A stretch of 64,000 bases of DNA from Candidatus Methylospira mobilis (lineage in GTDB: Bacteria > Pseudomonadota > Gammaproteobacteria > Methylococcales > Methylococcaceae), in NCBI RefSeq assembly GCF_009498235.1, contig NZ_CP044205.1:1437501-1501500 (forward strand), in the 5' to 3' direction. The notes under the pieces are model-generated. The model did no database searches. It worked only from the letters and a program-made list of their open reading frames with translations, and was not told where the DNA came from. Positions 55,693-63,930 of the stretch are shown here, piece after piece; positions within the stretch are counted from its first letter, which is position 1; each line of letters opens with the position of its first letter. The position numbers and the translations under genes were made by a program.

Positions 55693-58075
55693 AGTAGGTG
55701 GCGGTAACGACGGCATAGCCGAATATCTGAGAGACGGACAAAAGCAGGGTCGTCAATATACGCGTGATGAATTAGACGAGCGTGTTATACTCGACGGCGA
55801 TCTGGAACTAACCGACACCATCATAAAAGGAATGAACAATGACGGTGAACGCTATTTGCATATCACCCTTGCGTTCAAGGAAGACGAGTTAAGCCCTGAA
55901 ACGTTGCAGTCCATTACAGGCGATTTTAAACAGTTTGTAATGAGCGCCTATGATGCCGACGAGTTTAATTTCTACGCTGAAGCGCACTTGCCTAAAATAA
56001 AAAGCTATATCAGCAAGAAGACCGGCGATTTTATAGAGCGCAAGCCGCACATTCATATCGTTATCCCGGAAAAAAACCTATTGAGCGGACAACGCTTGAA
56101 TCCGTTAGGGCGGGTTGCGTATCAGACAAAATTCCTTGAGGCCTTCCAGGAGCATGCCAATGCAAAATACGGGCTGGCAAGCCCAAAGGACAACCGCCGC
56201 TGTGAATTCACCGGTGAGAGCGAGATAATCAGCCGTTACAAGGGTGATTTATTTAAAGGCAACGCTCAGGCATTAAAAGAGCGTATATTGTCTGCTGTGT
56301 TGGAACGGAAAATAACAGACTACGCTACGTTTAAATCCATGCTCACTGAGCACGGCGCAACACGTACCAGAAATGCGGGAACTGATCGTGAATATGAAAA
56401 TATAAAGCCCCCTGAACATATCAAAGGCGTCAATCTAAAAGATTACGTGTTTAGCCCTGAGTTCATACAGAAGTCGCATGCCGATAAACTTAAATTAATT
56501 ACCGATGAAATCATTAATCGGTATCATAGTCAGCAACATACGCGCGATACCGAGCAAAAATATATAGACACCCTGAACGAATGGCGCGATGTTCGAGCGC
56601 CGGAAATCAAATACATCAACAGCGGACAGCGCAAGCTTTACACCGCGTTCAAAAAAGCAAATATCGATGAAAAGCGCGTAATTCTTGCAGAACGCGCGGC
56701 TAAATTTTACAAAAAGCACAGGCCAGAACAAAATCTAACGATTCACGAGAAGGAAATAACCAATGAGCGACCAGACTACGAACGCATCAACGCCGACCGA
56801 ATTAGAAACGGGCAACGAGCCGCCCTTGTATATCAGTCCGGTCTTGATGCAGCTCGACGACAAGCACCGCCCCAAGCCCTCGCCGGCGTGCGCAACCTGT
56901 CCAGCGGCCATATGGTACATACAGGAAACGAAACTCCACTGCTATTGCAAGCAAATGCACGCGATAGTCTGGCGCAAGGTCGATCAACCGATATTGAAAT
57001 GCGACGGGCGCGAGCTGGCTATTCTGGCAATGCTGGAGAGCAAGAGGTAGCGCATACAGCGAACAGGGGTGCTGACGGCGTTATAAACCAGCTTCAATAC
57101 GAGCGCCAAGAATTATTACGTGCCGACCTGGACGAATTCCGGCAGATCAAGCTCGAATTAGACGCGCAGCAATTACTCGATCATTTGAGCCAGACGCACG
57201 GCGTTATCCCAGAAAAGTATGAGATTACCCAAGGCAATGACGGCGGCGACCGCATCAAGGCCGGTTCACGCAATCTGAACGTATCCGATTTTCTCACCAG
57301 GGAAATGCACCTTTCCTTCGCCGAGGCCGCGCCGATCCTTAAACGCGAATACGAACGACAACAAGCCCAGAAAACAGACAAACCTTTGCCCGCGCGTGAA
57401 CTGCCAGCGGCTCGGGATCGGCAGCGTCAGATCGAGCAGCCCATAAAGACCGGAAAGACCGGGCATGCCGTGCAGCAAGCCATAGCCGAAGACAAAGAGC
57501 AGAACACTTTGACGGCGAATAGTAAAACTTCCCAGCGGGATAAGGACTATCTTGTTTACAGAGCGCAACAGCGCGACGAAACGGCGCTGGCGGAGTTGCG
57601 TCGGCAAAGTATTGCCAGGCGCACAACTCAACTTAACGGTATCAAGGAGGGAGTAAAACGTGATAGTGAAGACGAAGAGGCGGAAGCGCTGGCCGCGCCA
57701 ATTCTGCGCCGTATCCCATTCACGGTCGATCAACACGGCAACGTGACGTATTACGCTGACGAGGCCAAACAACGGGCGCTGGTCATTGACAGCGCCGAAC
57801 ACGTTGGCGTTAAAGATACCGAGGACACCCGCGCAATTAAAATCGCTTTGCGGCTGGCCGTGCAGAAATGGGGGGCAAACATTGAGGCTATCGGTAGCGA
57901 TGAATTCAAGGAACGTTGCGCCCGCGTGGCCGCTGACATGGGGCTGGATATCAAATTTAAAGAGGAAATCGCCGACACTGACATTGCACAGAGTAAAACA
58001 GGGCCGGAACCGGTTGCACCTGATGTAACAAAGGACGATCAAACCAATGACGATGATGATTCTCCACGAATGTAA
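55682..58075 (+). CDS. Relaxase (TraI/MobA-like, HUH type)
   Basis: A 797-residue DNA-nicking enzyme for mobilisation. The N-terminal about 300 residues hold the relaxase fold: YLHITLAFKED, then the HUH site RKPHIHIVIPEKNL with His123/His125, and Tyr candidates such as QYTRDE (26) and EYLRDG (15). The MOB class is not settled. Around 360-460 the sequence is low in complexity, coinciding with an embedded gene in another frame. The C-terminal third is charged and may bind partners. Confidence 0.85.
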   Translation: MLIRVGGGNDGIAEYLRDGQKQGRQYTRDELDERVILDGDLELTDTIIKGMNNDGERYLHITLAFKEDELSPETLQSITGDFKQFVMSAYDADEFNFYAEAHLPKIKSYISKKTGDFIERKPHIHIVIPEKNLLSGQRLNPLGRVAYQTKFLEAFQEHANAKYGLASPKDNRRCEFTGESEIISRYKGDLFKGNAQALKERILSAVLERKITDYATFKSMLTEHGATRTRNAGTDREYENIKPPEHIKGVNLKDYVFSPEFIQKSHADKLKLITDEIINRYHSQQHTRDTEQKYIDTLNEWRDVRAPEIKYINSGQRKLYTAFKKANIDEKRVILAERAAKFYKKHRPEQNLTIHEKEITNERPDYERINADRIRNGQRAALVYQSGLDAARRQAPPQALAGVRNLSSGHMVHTGNETPLLLQANARDSLAQGRSTDIEMRRARAGYSGNAGEQEVAHTANRGADGVINQLQYERQELLRADLDEFRQIKLELDAQQLLDHLSQTHGVIPEKYEITQGNDGGDRIKAGSRNLNVSDFLTREMHLSFAEAAPILKREYERQQAQKTDKPLPARELPAARDRQRQIEQPIKTGKTGHAVQQAIAEDKEQNTLTANSKTSQRDKDYLVYRAQQRDETALAELRRQSIARRTTQLNGIKEGVKRDSEDEEAEALAAPILRRIPFTVDQHGNVTYYADEAKQRALVIDSAEHVGVKDTEDTRAIKIALRLAVQKWGANIEAIGSDEFKERCARVAADMGLDIKFKEEIADTDIAQSKTGPEPVAPDVTKDDQTNDDDDSPRM
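56763..57050 (+). CDS. Cys-rich small protein encoded inside the relaxase gene
   Basis: A 95-residue frame, entirely within the relaxase gene in another phase. It has its own ribosome site, GAAGGA about 9 bases before the ATG. The sequence is clearly protein-like: an acidic start, YISPVLMQLDDKHRPKPSPA, then CATCPAAIW, LHCYCKQMHAIVW and ILKCDGRELAIL. The Cys pattern (C-x2-C, C-x-C-x3-H, C) suggests a metal site. Overprinting in a relaxase gene recalls mobB within mobA of RSF1010, though the proteins differ. Function unknown. Confidence 0.65.
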   Translation: MSDQTTNASTPTELETGNEPPLYISPVLMQLDDKHRPKPSPACATCPAAIWYIQETKLHCYCKQMHAIVWRKVDQPILKCDGRELAILAMLESKR

Positions 58076-58428
58076 ATTCGTGGATATACCCACTTTGGCA
58101 GTCTCATGGAGGTCAGAAACTTAGGCGGGATTTTGATCTTGGATGCCATAAAAAATCGTTGGAATGTAGCGTTAATTAGTACACTTCACAGTGCTGTTGC
58201 TAATATACGCATTCTTTAATAACATGCTTTAAATTATATGCATGCGAAATATTTTCATAAACGATGAATTACAAGCGGTGCCTCGTCATTATTTAGCAAT
58301 ATCTTTTAAATCATTATGTTGAAAAATTATGGGCGTCAAGACATAACCGCTTCCAGTAGCAATAATAACTGGAATGTAGTAGTAATTAATTGAACTGACA
58401 CCGCAGTCAAGTCGCTGCGGGATTGGGC

Positions 58429-58534
58429 TTAACAGGGTGGTGAAAAACTCCAAAAACACACCTTATCTTGTATGAAGTTACTGATAAACACACAATGTGT
58501 GGTATGAAAATCGAGTTTTTCACCACCCTGTTAA
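58429..58534. repeat. Perfect 22-bp inverted repeat ahead of cargo 2
   Basis: Arms 58429-58450 (TTAACAGGGTGGTGAAAAAC plus TC) and 58513-58534 are perfect inverses, 62 bases apart. Both ends are TTAA. The right arm lies 12 bases before the start codon and covers part of the ribosome site. It could be a 106-bp miniature transposable element, an attenuator or an operator. The region 58076-58428 contains no gene I recognise; it has one further TTAGGCGGGAT iteron-like box at 58121. Confidence 0.7.
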
Positions 58535-58546
58535 GGAGTTGTCGCA

Positions 58547-60931
58547 ATGCCTCGTACAAAACAAAAACTGCAAGTGTCGCCGTCCGTACGCACCGAGGCC
58601 GAGTTGGAGAGCAGGAAGGCAGCGGCGCTGTCCGCTGCCTTCCCCAATATTCCCCGCGAGCAACTGGTCGAGCAGCGGCGTTTCACCGTGCGCCTTGGTC
58701 ACGAAACACATGAGTTCGACAGCGCTGCCCAGTGGGAGAAGGCTGGCCGCGCGGATGTAATCGTGCTTCATAGTGGACGGCCGTTGGCCGTACTGGAACT
58801 CAAGCGAGAGGATCTTGCGCTGACTCATGCTGACTATGAGCAAGCGCAAAGCTACGCGAACCAGTTGACGCCACGACCTCCTCTTGTCGTTGTCACGAAT
58901 GGGCGGGATACCCGCATCTACGACGCCAATACAGGTCAACTTTGGTCCGGCGAGCAAGATGCCGCCAATGCGGTAGCCCGTCTGCTTGCCAATGCCGCCA
59001 CGTTGGCGGCGGCGGATATGCGGTGGGCGACTGAAGCTTTGATGGGGAGGGAAACCGGAGTCTGGGTTCCCATCGTGCGATCTGCAACTGCAAAGCTCCT
59101 GGCCGAAATGACAGATCCACCCAGCCAGTCCGATCGCGCCTTCGCCGAGCTTCTGCTGTTCCCTCGTCTCAGTACCTTTGCCGCAATCAAATCAGCGCAA
59201 GCCGGGACGACCTTCACGATCGTCGAAGGTGCAGCACAGAGCGGCAAGAGCAGTTGTCTGCGTGAACTCGCCTTGCTCACTCGGGACGGTGAAGACTTGG
59301 CCGTCCTGATGTTGCGAGGCTCAGGGCCGGGACTGTTTCAGTCGCTGGCCAACCTGTTCGCCATCGAGCTTGAATGGAATCTCACCGCGAACGATGCCAG
59401 CCAGTGGCTGCGGCGGATGTCTACCGGGCCAGTGGGGCCGGCACTATTGCTTGCCATCGACGACGTGGAGCCAGGAACGTCAATGGCGGCCGATCTGGAG
59501 GAGCTGGCGACTCTGCGACCTGGCAACACGCTCAATGTCATTCTGACTACTAATCGCGCGGTACGGCTGATCAAGGCTCAAAACGGTCGCACGCAGACGG
59601 CGGTGGGAGATCGAGCAAAGGTCATCGAGATCGGCCCCTTGAGGTTGGAAGAGTTTCAAAGTGCGCAGCGCGCTCTTGCCAATCACAAAATTCACTTCCA
59701 GCAAGGCGCGGAGTACGCAGTGGACTACCGTGCGCCTTGGGTACTTCGCACGATTTACGACGATGCAGCCAGTAACCCACGGTACCAAGACCCTGACAGC
59801 GCCATGCTTCTTCCTCCGATGCTTGGCTTGGAGCTTGTGCAAGCTGCGCGCCGGAGCTACGCCCATCAGGCGGACCTGCTTCGCGGCTATCGGGTGCTCG
59901 CGCGTTGCACTCTTGCCGATGAGGGCGCCCGTTCGGCCGAACTGGCCTTGGCAGCATCGAATGGGTTCGTCGTGCGACAAGATGCTCTTTCCGACGAAGC
60001 TCGCCATGCGGTGGCCGAACTCAAATCCCAAGGTGCCGTGCGCACCTATCGTCACGCAGGCAGTGAAGATGTCGTGGTACCGACCATTCCTGCCGCATTC
60101 CTTTCGGAACTTGCCGATGCCGCAGGCGACGAACTTGCGCACCGCGCCGCAGTAGACCCGCAGGAAGCCGGCACTTGGCTTGGCAACCGCTTGGCCGCTG
60201 TTTATCTCGGGGACTTGATTGGTGCGCAGGCGATTCGCTGCATGGCGGAGAAAACAGGTGGATTCAGTTCTGGAATCATCGACGGCCTTCTTGCCATCGA
60301 GCCCACGGAGGTGCCCGTCGAAAATGCGCTGGTCGCGACGGCTGCACCGGACGGTCGGTTGATTCATCTGAAGGTAGAAGGTGAAAAGGCCTGGCTGTCC
60401 AATCGCCATGGCGACGTTATGGGCGAATCCATCGATCTCGGAGAGGAGCGTCCGCACATGCTTGGTAACACGGCGGCTTGGATGATCCTTGGACAACTTG
60501 CTAGGCTTCCCGCAACGGCGGTTGGCGATGACAGCCAACGCATAGACGCGTTTGTTTTGCTGAACATCGGCCAGTGTCCATTTCCATTGTTACGCGCAAA
60601 CGAAGAGGGACTGGGCCATCTTGTGCACGACCTCGGCGACCACGGTCGCGTCCTTTGCCACGATCAAGGCCCCGTCGAGACAGCAACACACGCGATGGCC
60701 GATTTATTTTCACGTCCGTGGACACACGCAGACGAGTGGGTGGATGCCGCGATCGAAACCGGGTCTCTACCACTTTTGCATCGTTTGACTATTGCGCTGC
60801 GCACCGTGCAACTGCGCACCATACCTGATCTTTCCGAATGGGCCGATGTGACGCTCAAGGAGCGCGTTCTCCCCACGCTCACCGCCGCCCTTCGAGCGTC
60901 AGTCGGCGGCGAAGACGTAGGCGTACATTGA
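58547..60931 (+). CDS. HsdR_N-type nuclease fused to a STAND-like NTPase
   Basis: A 794-residue protein. Residues about 15-130 resemble the N-terminal nuclease domain of type I restriction HsdR, with ADVIVLHSGRPLAVLELKRE (Asp70, Glu84, Lys86 as PD-(D/E)xK residues). Residues about 215-420 form a P-loop NTPase: Walker A GAAQSGKSS (228-236), Walker B LLLAIDDVE (near 305) and VILTTNR. The remaining part is helical and unrecognised. No methylase or specificity gene is present. Sensor NTPases with a nuclease arm (Avs-like) are anti-phage; this is a likely but unproven parallel. AAGGAG precedes the ATG. Confidence 0.7.
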   Translation: MPRTKQKLQVSPSVRTEAELESRKAAALSAAFPNIPREQLVEQRRFTVRLGHETHEFDSAAQWEKAGRADVIVLHSGRPLAVLELKREDLALTHADYEQAQSYANQLTPRPPLVVVTNGRDTRIYDANTGQLWSGEQDAANAVARLLANAATLAAADMRWATEALMGRETGVWVPIVRSATAKLLAEMTDPPSQSDRAFAELLLFPRLSTFAAIKSAQAGTTFTIVEGAAQSGKSSCLRELALLTRDGEDLAVLMLRGSGPGLFQSLANLFAIELEWNLTANDASQWLRRMSTGPVGPALLLAIDDVEPGTSMAADLEELATLRPGNTLNVILTTNRAVRLIKAQNGRTQTAVGDRAKVIEIGPLRLEEFQSAQRALANHKIHFQQGAEYAVDYRAPWVLRTIYDDAASNPRYQDPDSAMLLPPMLGLELVQAARRSYAHQADLLRGYRVLARCTLADEGARSAELALAASNGFVVRQDALSDEARHAVAELKSQGAVRTYRHAGSEDVVVPTIPAAFLSELADAAGDELAHRAAVDPQEAGTWLGNRLAAVYLGDLIGAQAIRCMAEKTGGFSSGIIDGLLAIEPTEVPVENALVATAAPDGRLIHLKVEGEKAWLSNRHGDVMGESIDLGEERPHMLGNTAAWMILGQLARLPATAVGDDSQRIDAFVLLNIGQCPFPLLRANEEGLGHLVHDLGDHGRVLCHDQGPVETATHAMADLFSRPWTHADEWVDAAIETGSLPLLHRLTIALRTVQLRTIPDLSEWADVTLKERVLPTLTAALRASVGGEDVGVH

Positions 60932-61135
60932 CCACAAGCATATATGCCCCTGGACGCCCTGGCGTTTCGCCGTCGGACTTACCGGCTGCGCGAGTTCGAG
61001 TATCTGGTGGCGAAATTCCTCCGGTATGGAAGTCTGGATTTGGGCATGGTGAACACCTTGTTTTTGAAGGATGGGGAGACCACGGAAACGGGGCAGTTTC
61101 AATCTCGATTTATGACTGCCAGGTGCTTGTAATCT

Positions 61136-62149
61136 ATGCGTGCGATGTTGCTCTCTGAATTTCCAATTTCTGTGCTCGAACTCCATACTTGGTCGTGCTG
61201 GCGAAGGTTTTGGAAGCGGCCGCCAGCGCTTGTACGGAAGCGGTGTGAAGCTTGGTGCGAGCTATTGGGACTCAAGGAGGCGGAAAAAAATGTGCGCCTC
61301 AACACTCCGAAATCAAAGATTTTTGAGGACTCACGCCGTCGATGGGACATTCTGGACGGTCTTGATCGCGGCAACTTTACTTTGCGGAGCCGCTTTCCGG
61401 TCGCAGCCTGGGGCGCTAAGGAGGCTTTCCATAGTCCTTATGGATCGCTAGTGCAAGTGACGATGGTGCCTCACTTTGAATGCGATGCAAGCGATATAGA
61501 GGGAATCTCCTCAAGTAAATCGGCAGACATGCCGCACGAAAGTGTGGATGTCTTTGGTGCCTACTATATTGATGAGCAGAATCGATATGCTAGAAAAGGA
61601 AAGCCCCCGCTCAGACTGGATGATGCGAGCTTAAAAGAGCTTTGTTCACATGGCGAAATCCGGCTACTGCACGGACGTGGCTCCGACACGTTTAGCGTGC
61701 GAGCTTGGGATGGCCGTTTGTTCATTGACAACAGTGGCGGATCTCACCATCTCGCGGGTGCCGTGCATGTCGCCAAACGTATTGGCGCGCGCATTCCCCT
61801 CTCCTCGAAACTCTACCTCTACCAGCTCAACCATTTGTCTGTGCAATGGCTGCTCGATGGATTTTATCTGGTATTGCTCCCCAATGATTTGGCCAGACAG
61901 ATGCTATGGACTGTGAAGAGCCTGGTAGGTTCTGGTTCAAACATGGAGTTCCCATCTGTACTGGCCGAAGGCACGCTTTTGGCATTTCCTCGGGGTTCGC
62001 AAATAGCCGAGTGCGTGATGGCAGAACTATTGAGTCAGGGTCACCATGATTTAGGCAATGATTTGAGGGAGGCGCTGACTGCTCAACAGCGGTACTTGAC
62101 TGAATCGACGACTCCATGGACAAAACTATTTTCATCCCCAACCTGCTGA
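61136..62149 (+). CDS. Unknown partner gene in cargo 2
   Basis: A 337-residue protein I do not securely recognise; the run LFIDNSGGSHHLAGAVHVAK is striking and recalls proteins called DUF6685, which I cannot confirm. No signal peptide or membrane segment. It begins about 205 bases after the nuclease-NTPase, same strand, ending 65 bases from the remnant near attR. The gap between them (60932-61135) has a 62-codon frame that is probably not a gene. Possibly the immunity or effector partner. Confidence 0.55.
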   Translation: MRAMLLSEFPISVLELHTWSCWRRFWKRPPALVRKRCEAWCELLGLKEAEKNVRLNTPKSKIFEDSRRRWDILDGLDRGNFTLRSRFPVAAWGAKEAFHSPYGSLVQVTMVPHFECDASDIEGISSSKSADMPHESVDVFGAYYIDEQNRYARKGKPPLRLDDASLKELCSHGEIRLLHGRGSDTFSVRAWDGRLFIDNSGGSHHLAGAVHVAKRIGARIPLSSKLYLYQLNHLSVQWLLDGFYLVLLPNDLARQMLWTVKSLVGSGSNMEFPSVLAEGTLLAFPRGSQIAECVMAELLSQGHHDLGNDLREALTAQQRYLTESTTPWTKLFSSPTC

Positions 62150-62214
62150 CGATGCTCTAAATGCGTGTGGTCACATCGTTAACCGCCGAGCACCTGATCG
62201 GTAACATTGTCGGC

Positions 62215-62310
62215 TCATACTGGCACCGCCTCGGCAAGAACAGTCGCCCGGTATTTCTCTGGCAGGGCTTTCGGGGTCAGCACGTTCACCGGCACACCGA
62301 GTTGTGCAAG
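62215..62310 (-). pseudogene. Tail of a lost MNT-type nucleotidyltransferase
   Basis: The minus strand reads LAQLGVPVNVLTPKALPEKY followed by RATVLAEAVPV and a stop, typical of the C-terminal end of MNT/MntA-like nucleotidyltransferases. An in-frame stop lies shortly upstream, so the rest is missing. It shows that a second HEPN-MNT pair once sat at this edge of the element. Confidence 0.55.
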
Positions 62311-62361
62311 CCTTATTGGTGTTTGTTATCCGCACTAAAAAGCAATAAGCCCCGTTATAAA

Positions 62362-62381
62362 TACGGTATATTTTACGGTAT
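62362..62381. repeat. Right-end repeats, possible integrase arm sites
   Basis: Two copies of TACGGTAT spaced 12 bases apart, 54 bp inside attR. They match the ACGGTAT/ATACCGT motif next to attL, supporting integrase binding at both element ends. Confidence 0.55.
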
Positions 62382-62434
62382 GAATATAATATAAAAAAAT
62401 AAAATATAGTAAACTCAATGTGCTTATATATTAA

Positions 62435-62451
62435 TTCGATTCCGACCCTCG
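62435..62451. repeat. attR core (17 bp)
   Basis: An exact copy of 38601-38617, TTCGATTCCGACCCTCG, without the rest of a tRNA. It marks the right edge of the integrated element; the following bases are the old sequence downstream of the tRNA. Confidence 0.9.
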
Positions 62452-62456
62452 CCGAT

Positions 62457-62489
62457 AACCCGCAAGAAGGTAAGGCTTGCGGGTTTTTT
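62457..62489 (+). terminator. Original terminator of the tRNA-Leu gene
   Basis: A perfect 10-bp stem AACCCGCAAG/CTTGCGGGTT with a 9-base loop, followed by T residues. Near-identical in design to the terminator beyond the tRNA (38657-38692). It lies just past attR, so it belonged to the tRNA before integration. Confidence 0.85.
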
Positions 62490-62528
62490 ATTTCCTCACG
62501 CTGTATTAAACCTCAAAACACCAGCATG

Positions 62529-62762
62529 ATGCTGATACCACATCAACAGCTCAGCAATGATGCGCTGCAAGGCGTAATCGAGGAATTCGTGACGCGCGAC
62601 GGTATTGATTACGGCGAGTTTGAGACCCCGCTGGCGATCAAGGTCGCTCATGTAAAAATGCAGCTCGATCAGGGGGGGCTGGTCATTATCTTTAACGAGG
62701 ATGAAGAAAGCATTACTATTGTTTCCCGAAAACAACTACCGCCTTTTTTGACGGAAAACTGA
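62529..62762 (+). CDS. yheU: YheU-family protein (UPF0270)
   Basis: A 77-residue protein beginning MLIPHQQLSNDALQGVIEEF, then VTRDGIDYGE, very like E. coli YheU (MLIPWQDLS...). The function is unknown. The family is largely gammaproteobacterial. The start 62529 follows the family; the frame is open across attR, but that upstream part is not homologous. Confidence 0.88.
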   Translation: MLIPHQQLSNDALQGVIEEFVTRDGIDYGEFETPLAIKVAHVKMQLDQGGLVIIFNEDEESITIVSRKQLPPFLTEN

Positions 62763-62867
62763 AAGTTCTGGCTCAGCATGCATGTTTGCCGGACGTTGAT
62801 GGCGACATGAAGCTTTTAAGCGGCGCATGCCAATCAAAACCCTGCAAAAACCTGAACCGGCGGGATT

Positions 62868-63842
62868 ATGCGTGTCTGGAGCGATTTAAAAAAACTTTTA
62901 ACGGGCGGTGGTCTTCTGCTTTTGTCGATGGCTGCATGCGTGGCGTGTACTCCTGCGTTTCATCGGACGGATGCAGCGGTCATGCCTGCAAGCCTGAAAT
63001 CTTCTCATTTTTCCGCCAAAGATCAAGCTGTGCTGCCGGTTCGCCGCTGGTTGCCGGAAAACGGGCAAATTAAAGCAGTGATAGTGGCGGTTCACGGCTT
63101 TAACGATTACAGCAATTTTTTTGATAGCGCAGGCCGTTACCTCAGTCAACGAGGTATCGCCTGTTACGCTTACGACCAACGCGGCTTCGGTTTCGCGCCC
63201 GGTTGGGGGTTGTGGGCCGGCGCTGATGCCTATGGCGACGATCTGACGGACTTTAGCAGGGAGGTTCGTAAACATCACCCCGATGTTCCGCTTTATGTGC
63301 TCGGAGAAAGCATGGGAGGAGCGGTGGTCATCGCATCGATGACGAGCTGGAATCCGCCCGATGCCGATGGCGTTATCCTGGTGGCTCCGGCAGTCTGGGG
63401 AAGAAAAACCATGCCCTGGTACCAAAGCCGTTTATTATCCGTTGCGACAGCCGTCATGCCCGAGCTTCGTTTGACAGGTGAAGGTTTGCGCATCATGCCG
63501 TCCGACAATATCGATATGCTGAGAAAATTCAGCCGCGACCCCAAGGTGATCAAAGCCACCCGTATCGATACGATCAGCGGGCTCACTGATTTAATGGATG
63601 CCGCGCTGGATAGGGCGGGCGATATAAAATTTCCTGCCATGGTTTTATATGGCGAGAAAGATCAGCTGATTCCAAAAGAGCCGATGACGATGATGCTGGA
63701 AAAAATGCCGCCAGGCACGCAAGTGCGGATTTATCCGCAAGGCTATCATATGCTGTTGCGCGATCTTCATGCGGATATTCCCTTGGCAGATATTCTGGCT
63801 TGGATCGAGCGGCGTCAGCCTCTAAATTCCACGATGCATTAA
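62868..63842 (+). CDS. Alpha/beta-hydrolase lipoprotein (lysophospholipase-like)
   Basis: A 324-residue exported hydrolase. The signal ends in a lipobox-like AACVAC (Cys near 27). The catalytic Ser is in LGESMGGAVV, the Asp in GEKDQLIPK and the His in QGYHMLLRD, the order of monoacylglycerol lipase-type enzymes. It includes the oxyanion segment VAVHGFND. A membrane-lipid or ester substrate is likely. A hairpin with T runs follows at 63892. Confidence 0.82.
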   Translation: MRVWSDLKKLLTGGGLLLLSMAACVACTPAFHRTDAAVMPASLKSSHFSAKDQAVLPVRRWLPENGQIKAVIVAVHGFNDYSNFFDSAGRYLSQRGIACYAYDQRGFGFAPGWGLWAGADAYGDDLTDFSREVRKHHPDVPLYVLGESMGGAVVIASMTSWNPPDADGVILVAPAVWGRKTMPWYQSRLLSVATAVMPELRLTGEGLRIMPSDNIDMLRKFSRDPKVIKATRIDTISGLTDLMDAALDRAGDIKFPAMVLYGEKDQLIPKEPMTMMLEKMPPGTQVRIYPQGYHMLLRDLHADIPLADILAWIERRQPLNSTMH

Positions 63843-63891
63843 ACTGGATAATCGGGGCTGTCCGGCCGGTGAATAATTGGTGAGCGGCTAA

Positions 63892-63930
63892 CAATAAAAC
63901 CCTGGCAATTTTCGCATGGTTTTTTTATTG
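63892..63930. terminator. Probable bidirectional terminator
   Basis: CAATAAAACC and GGTTTTTTTATTG form an imperfect stem with flanking A and T runs, 50 bp after the hydrolase gene. The seven T suit transcripts from the left. The last 70 bases of the window show no gene. Confidence 0.5.

Larger units (their letters stand above)
38601..62451. mobile_element. Integrative mobilizable element in tRNA-Leu
   Basis: About 23.8 kb between 17-bp direct repeats of the tRNA 3' part. Order: integrase next to the tRNA; AlpA-type regulation; small genes; DUF927 replication gene and iterons; cargo 1; DotA/TraY and TraK-L-M-like genes; oriT; TraJ/MobC-like and relaxase; cargo 2; attR. There is no coupling protein, no VirB4-type ATPase and no pilus gene, so it should need a helper to transfer. 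A frameshift in the replication gene and an IS insertion suggest partial decay. Confidence 0.9.

Noticed and set aside
62418-62528. Upstream start for yheU across attR
   Set aside because: The extra 37 codons come from the att site and terminator and have no counterpart in the YheU family.
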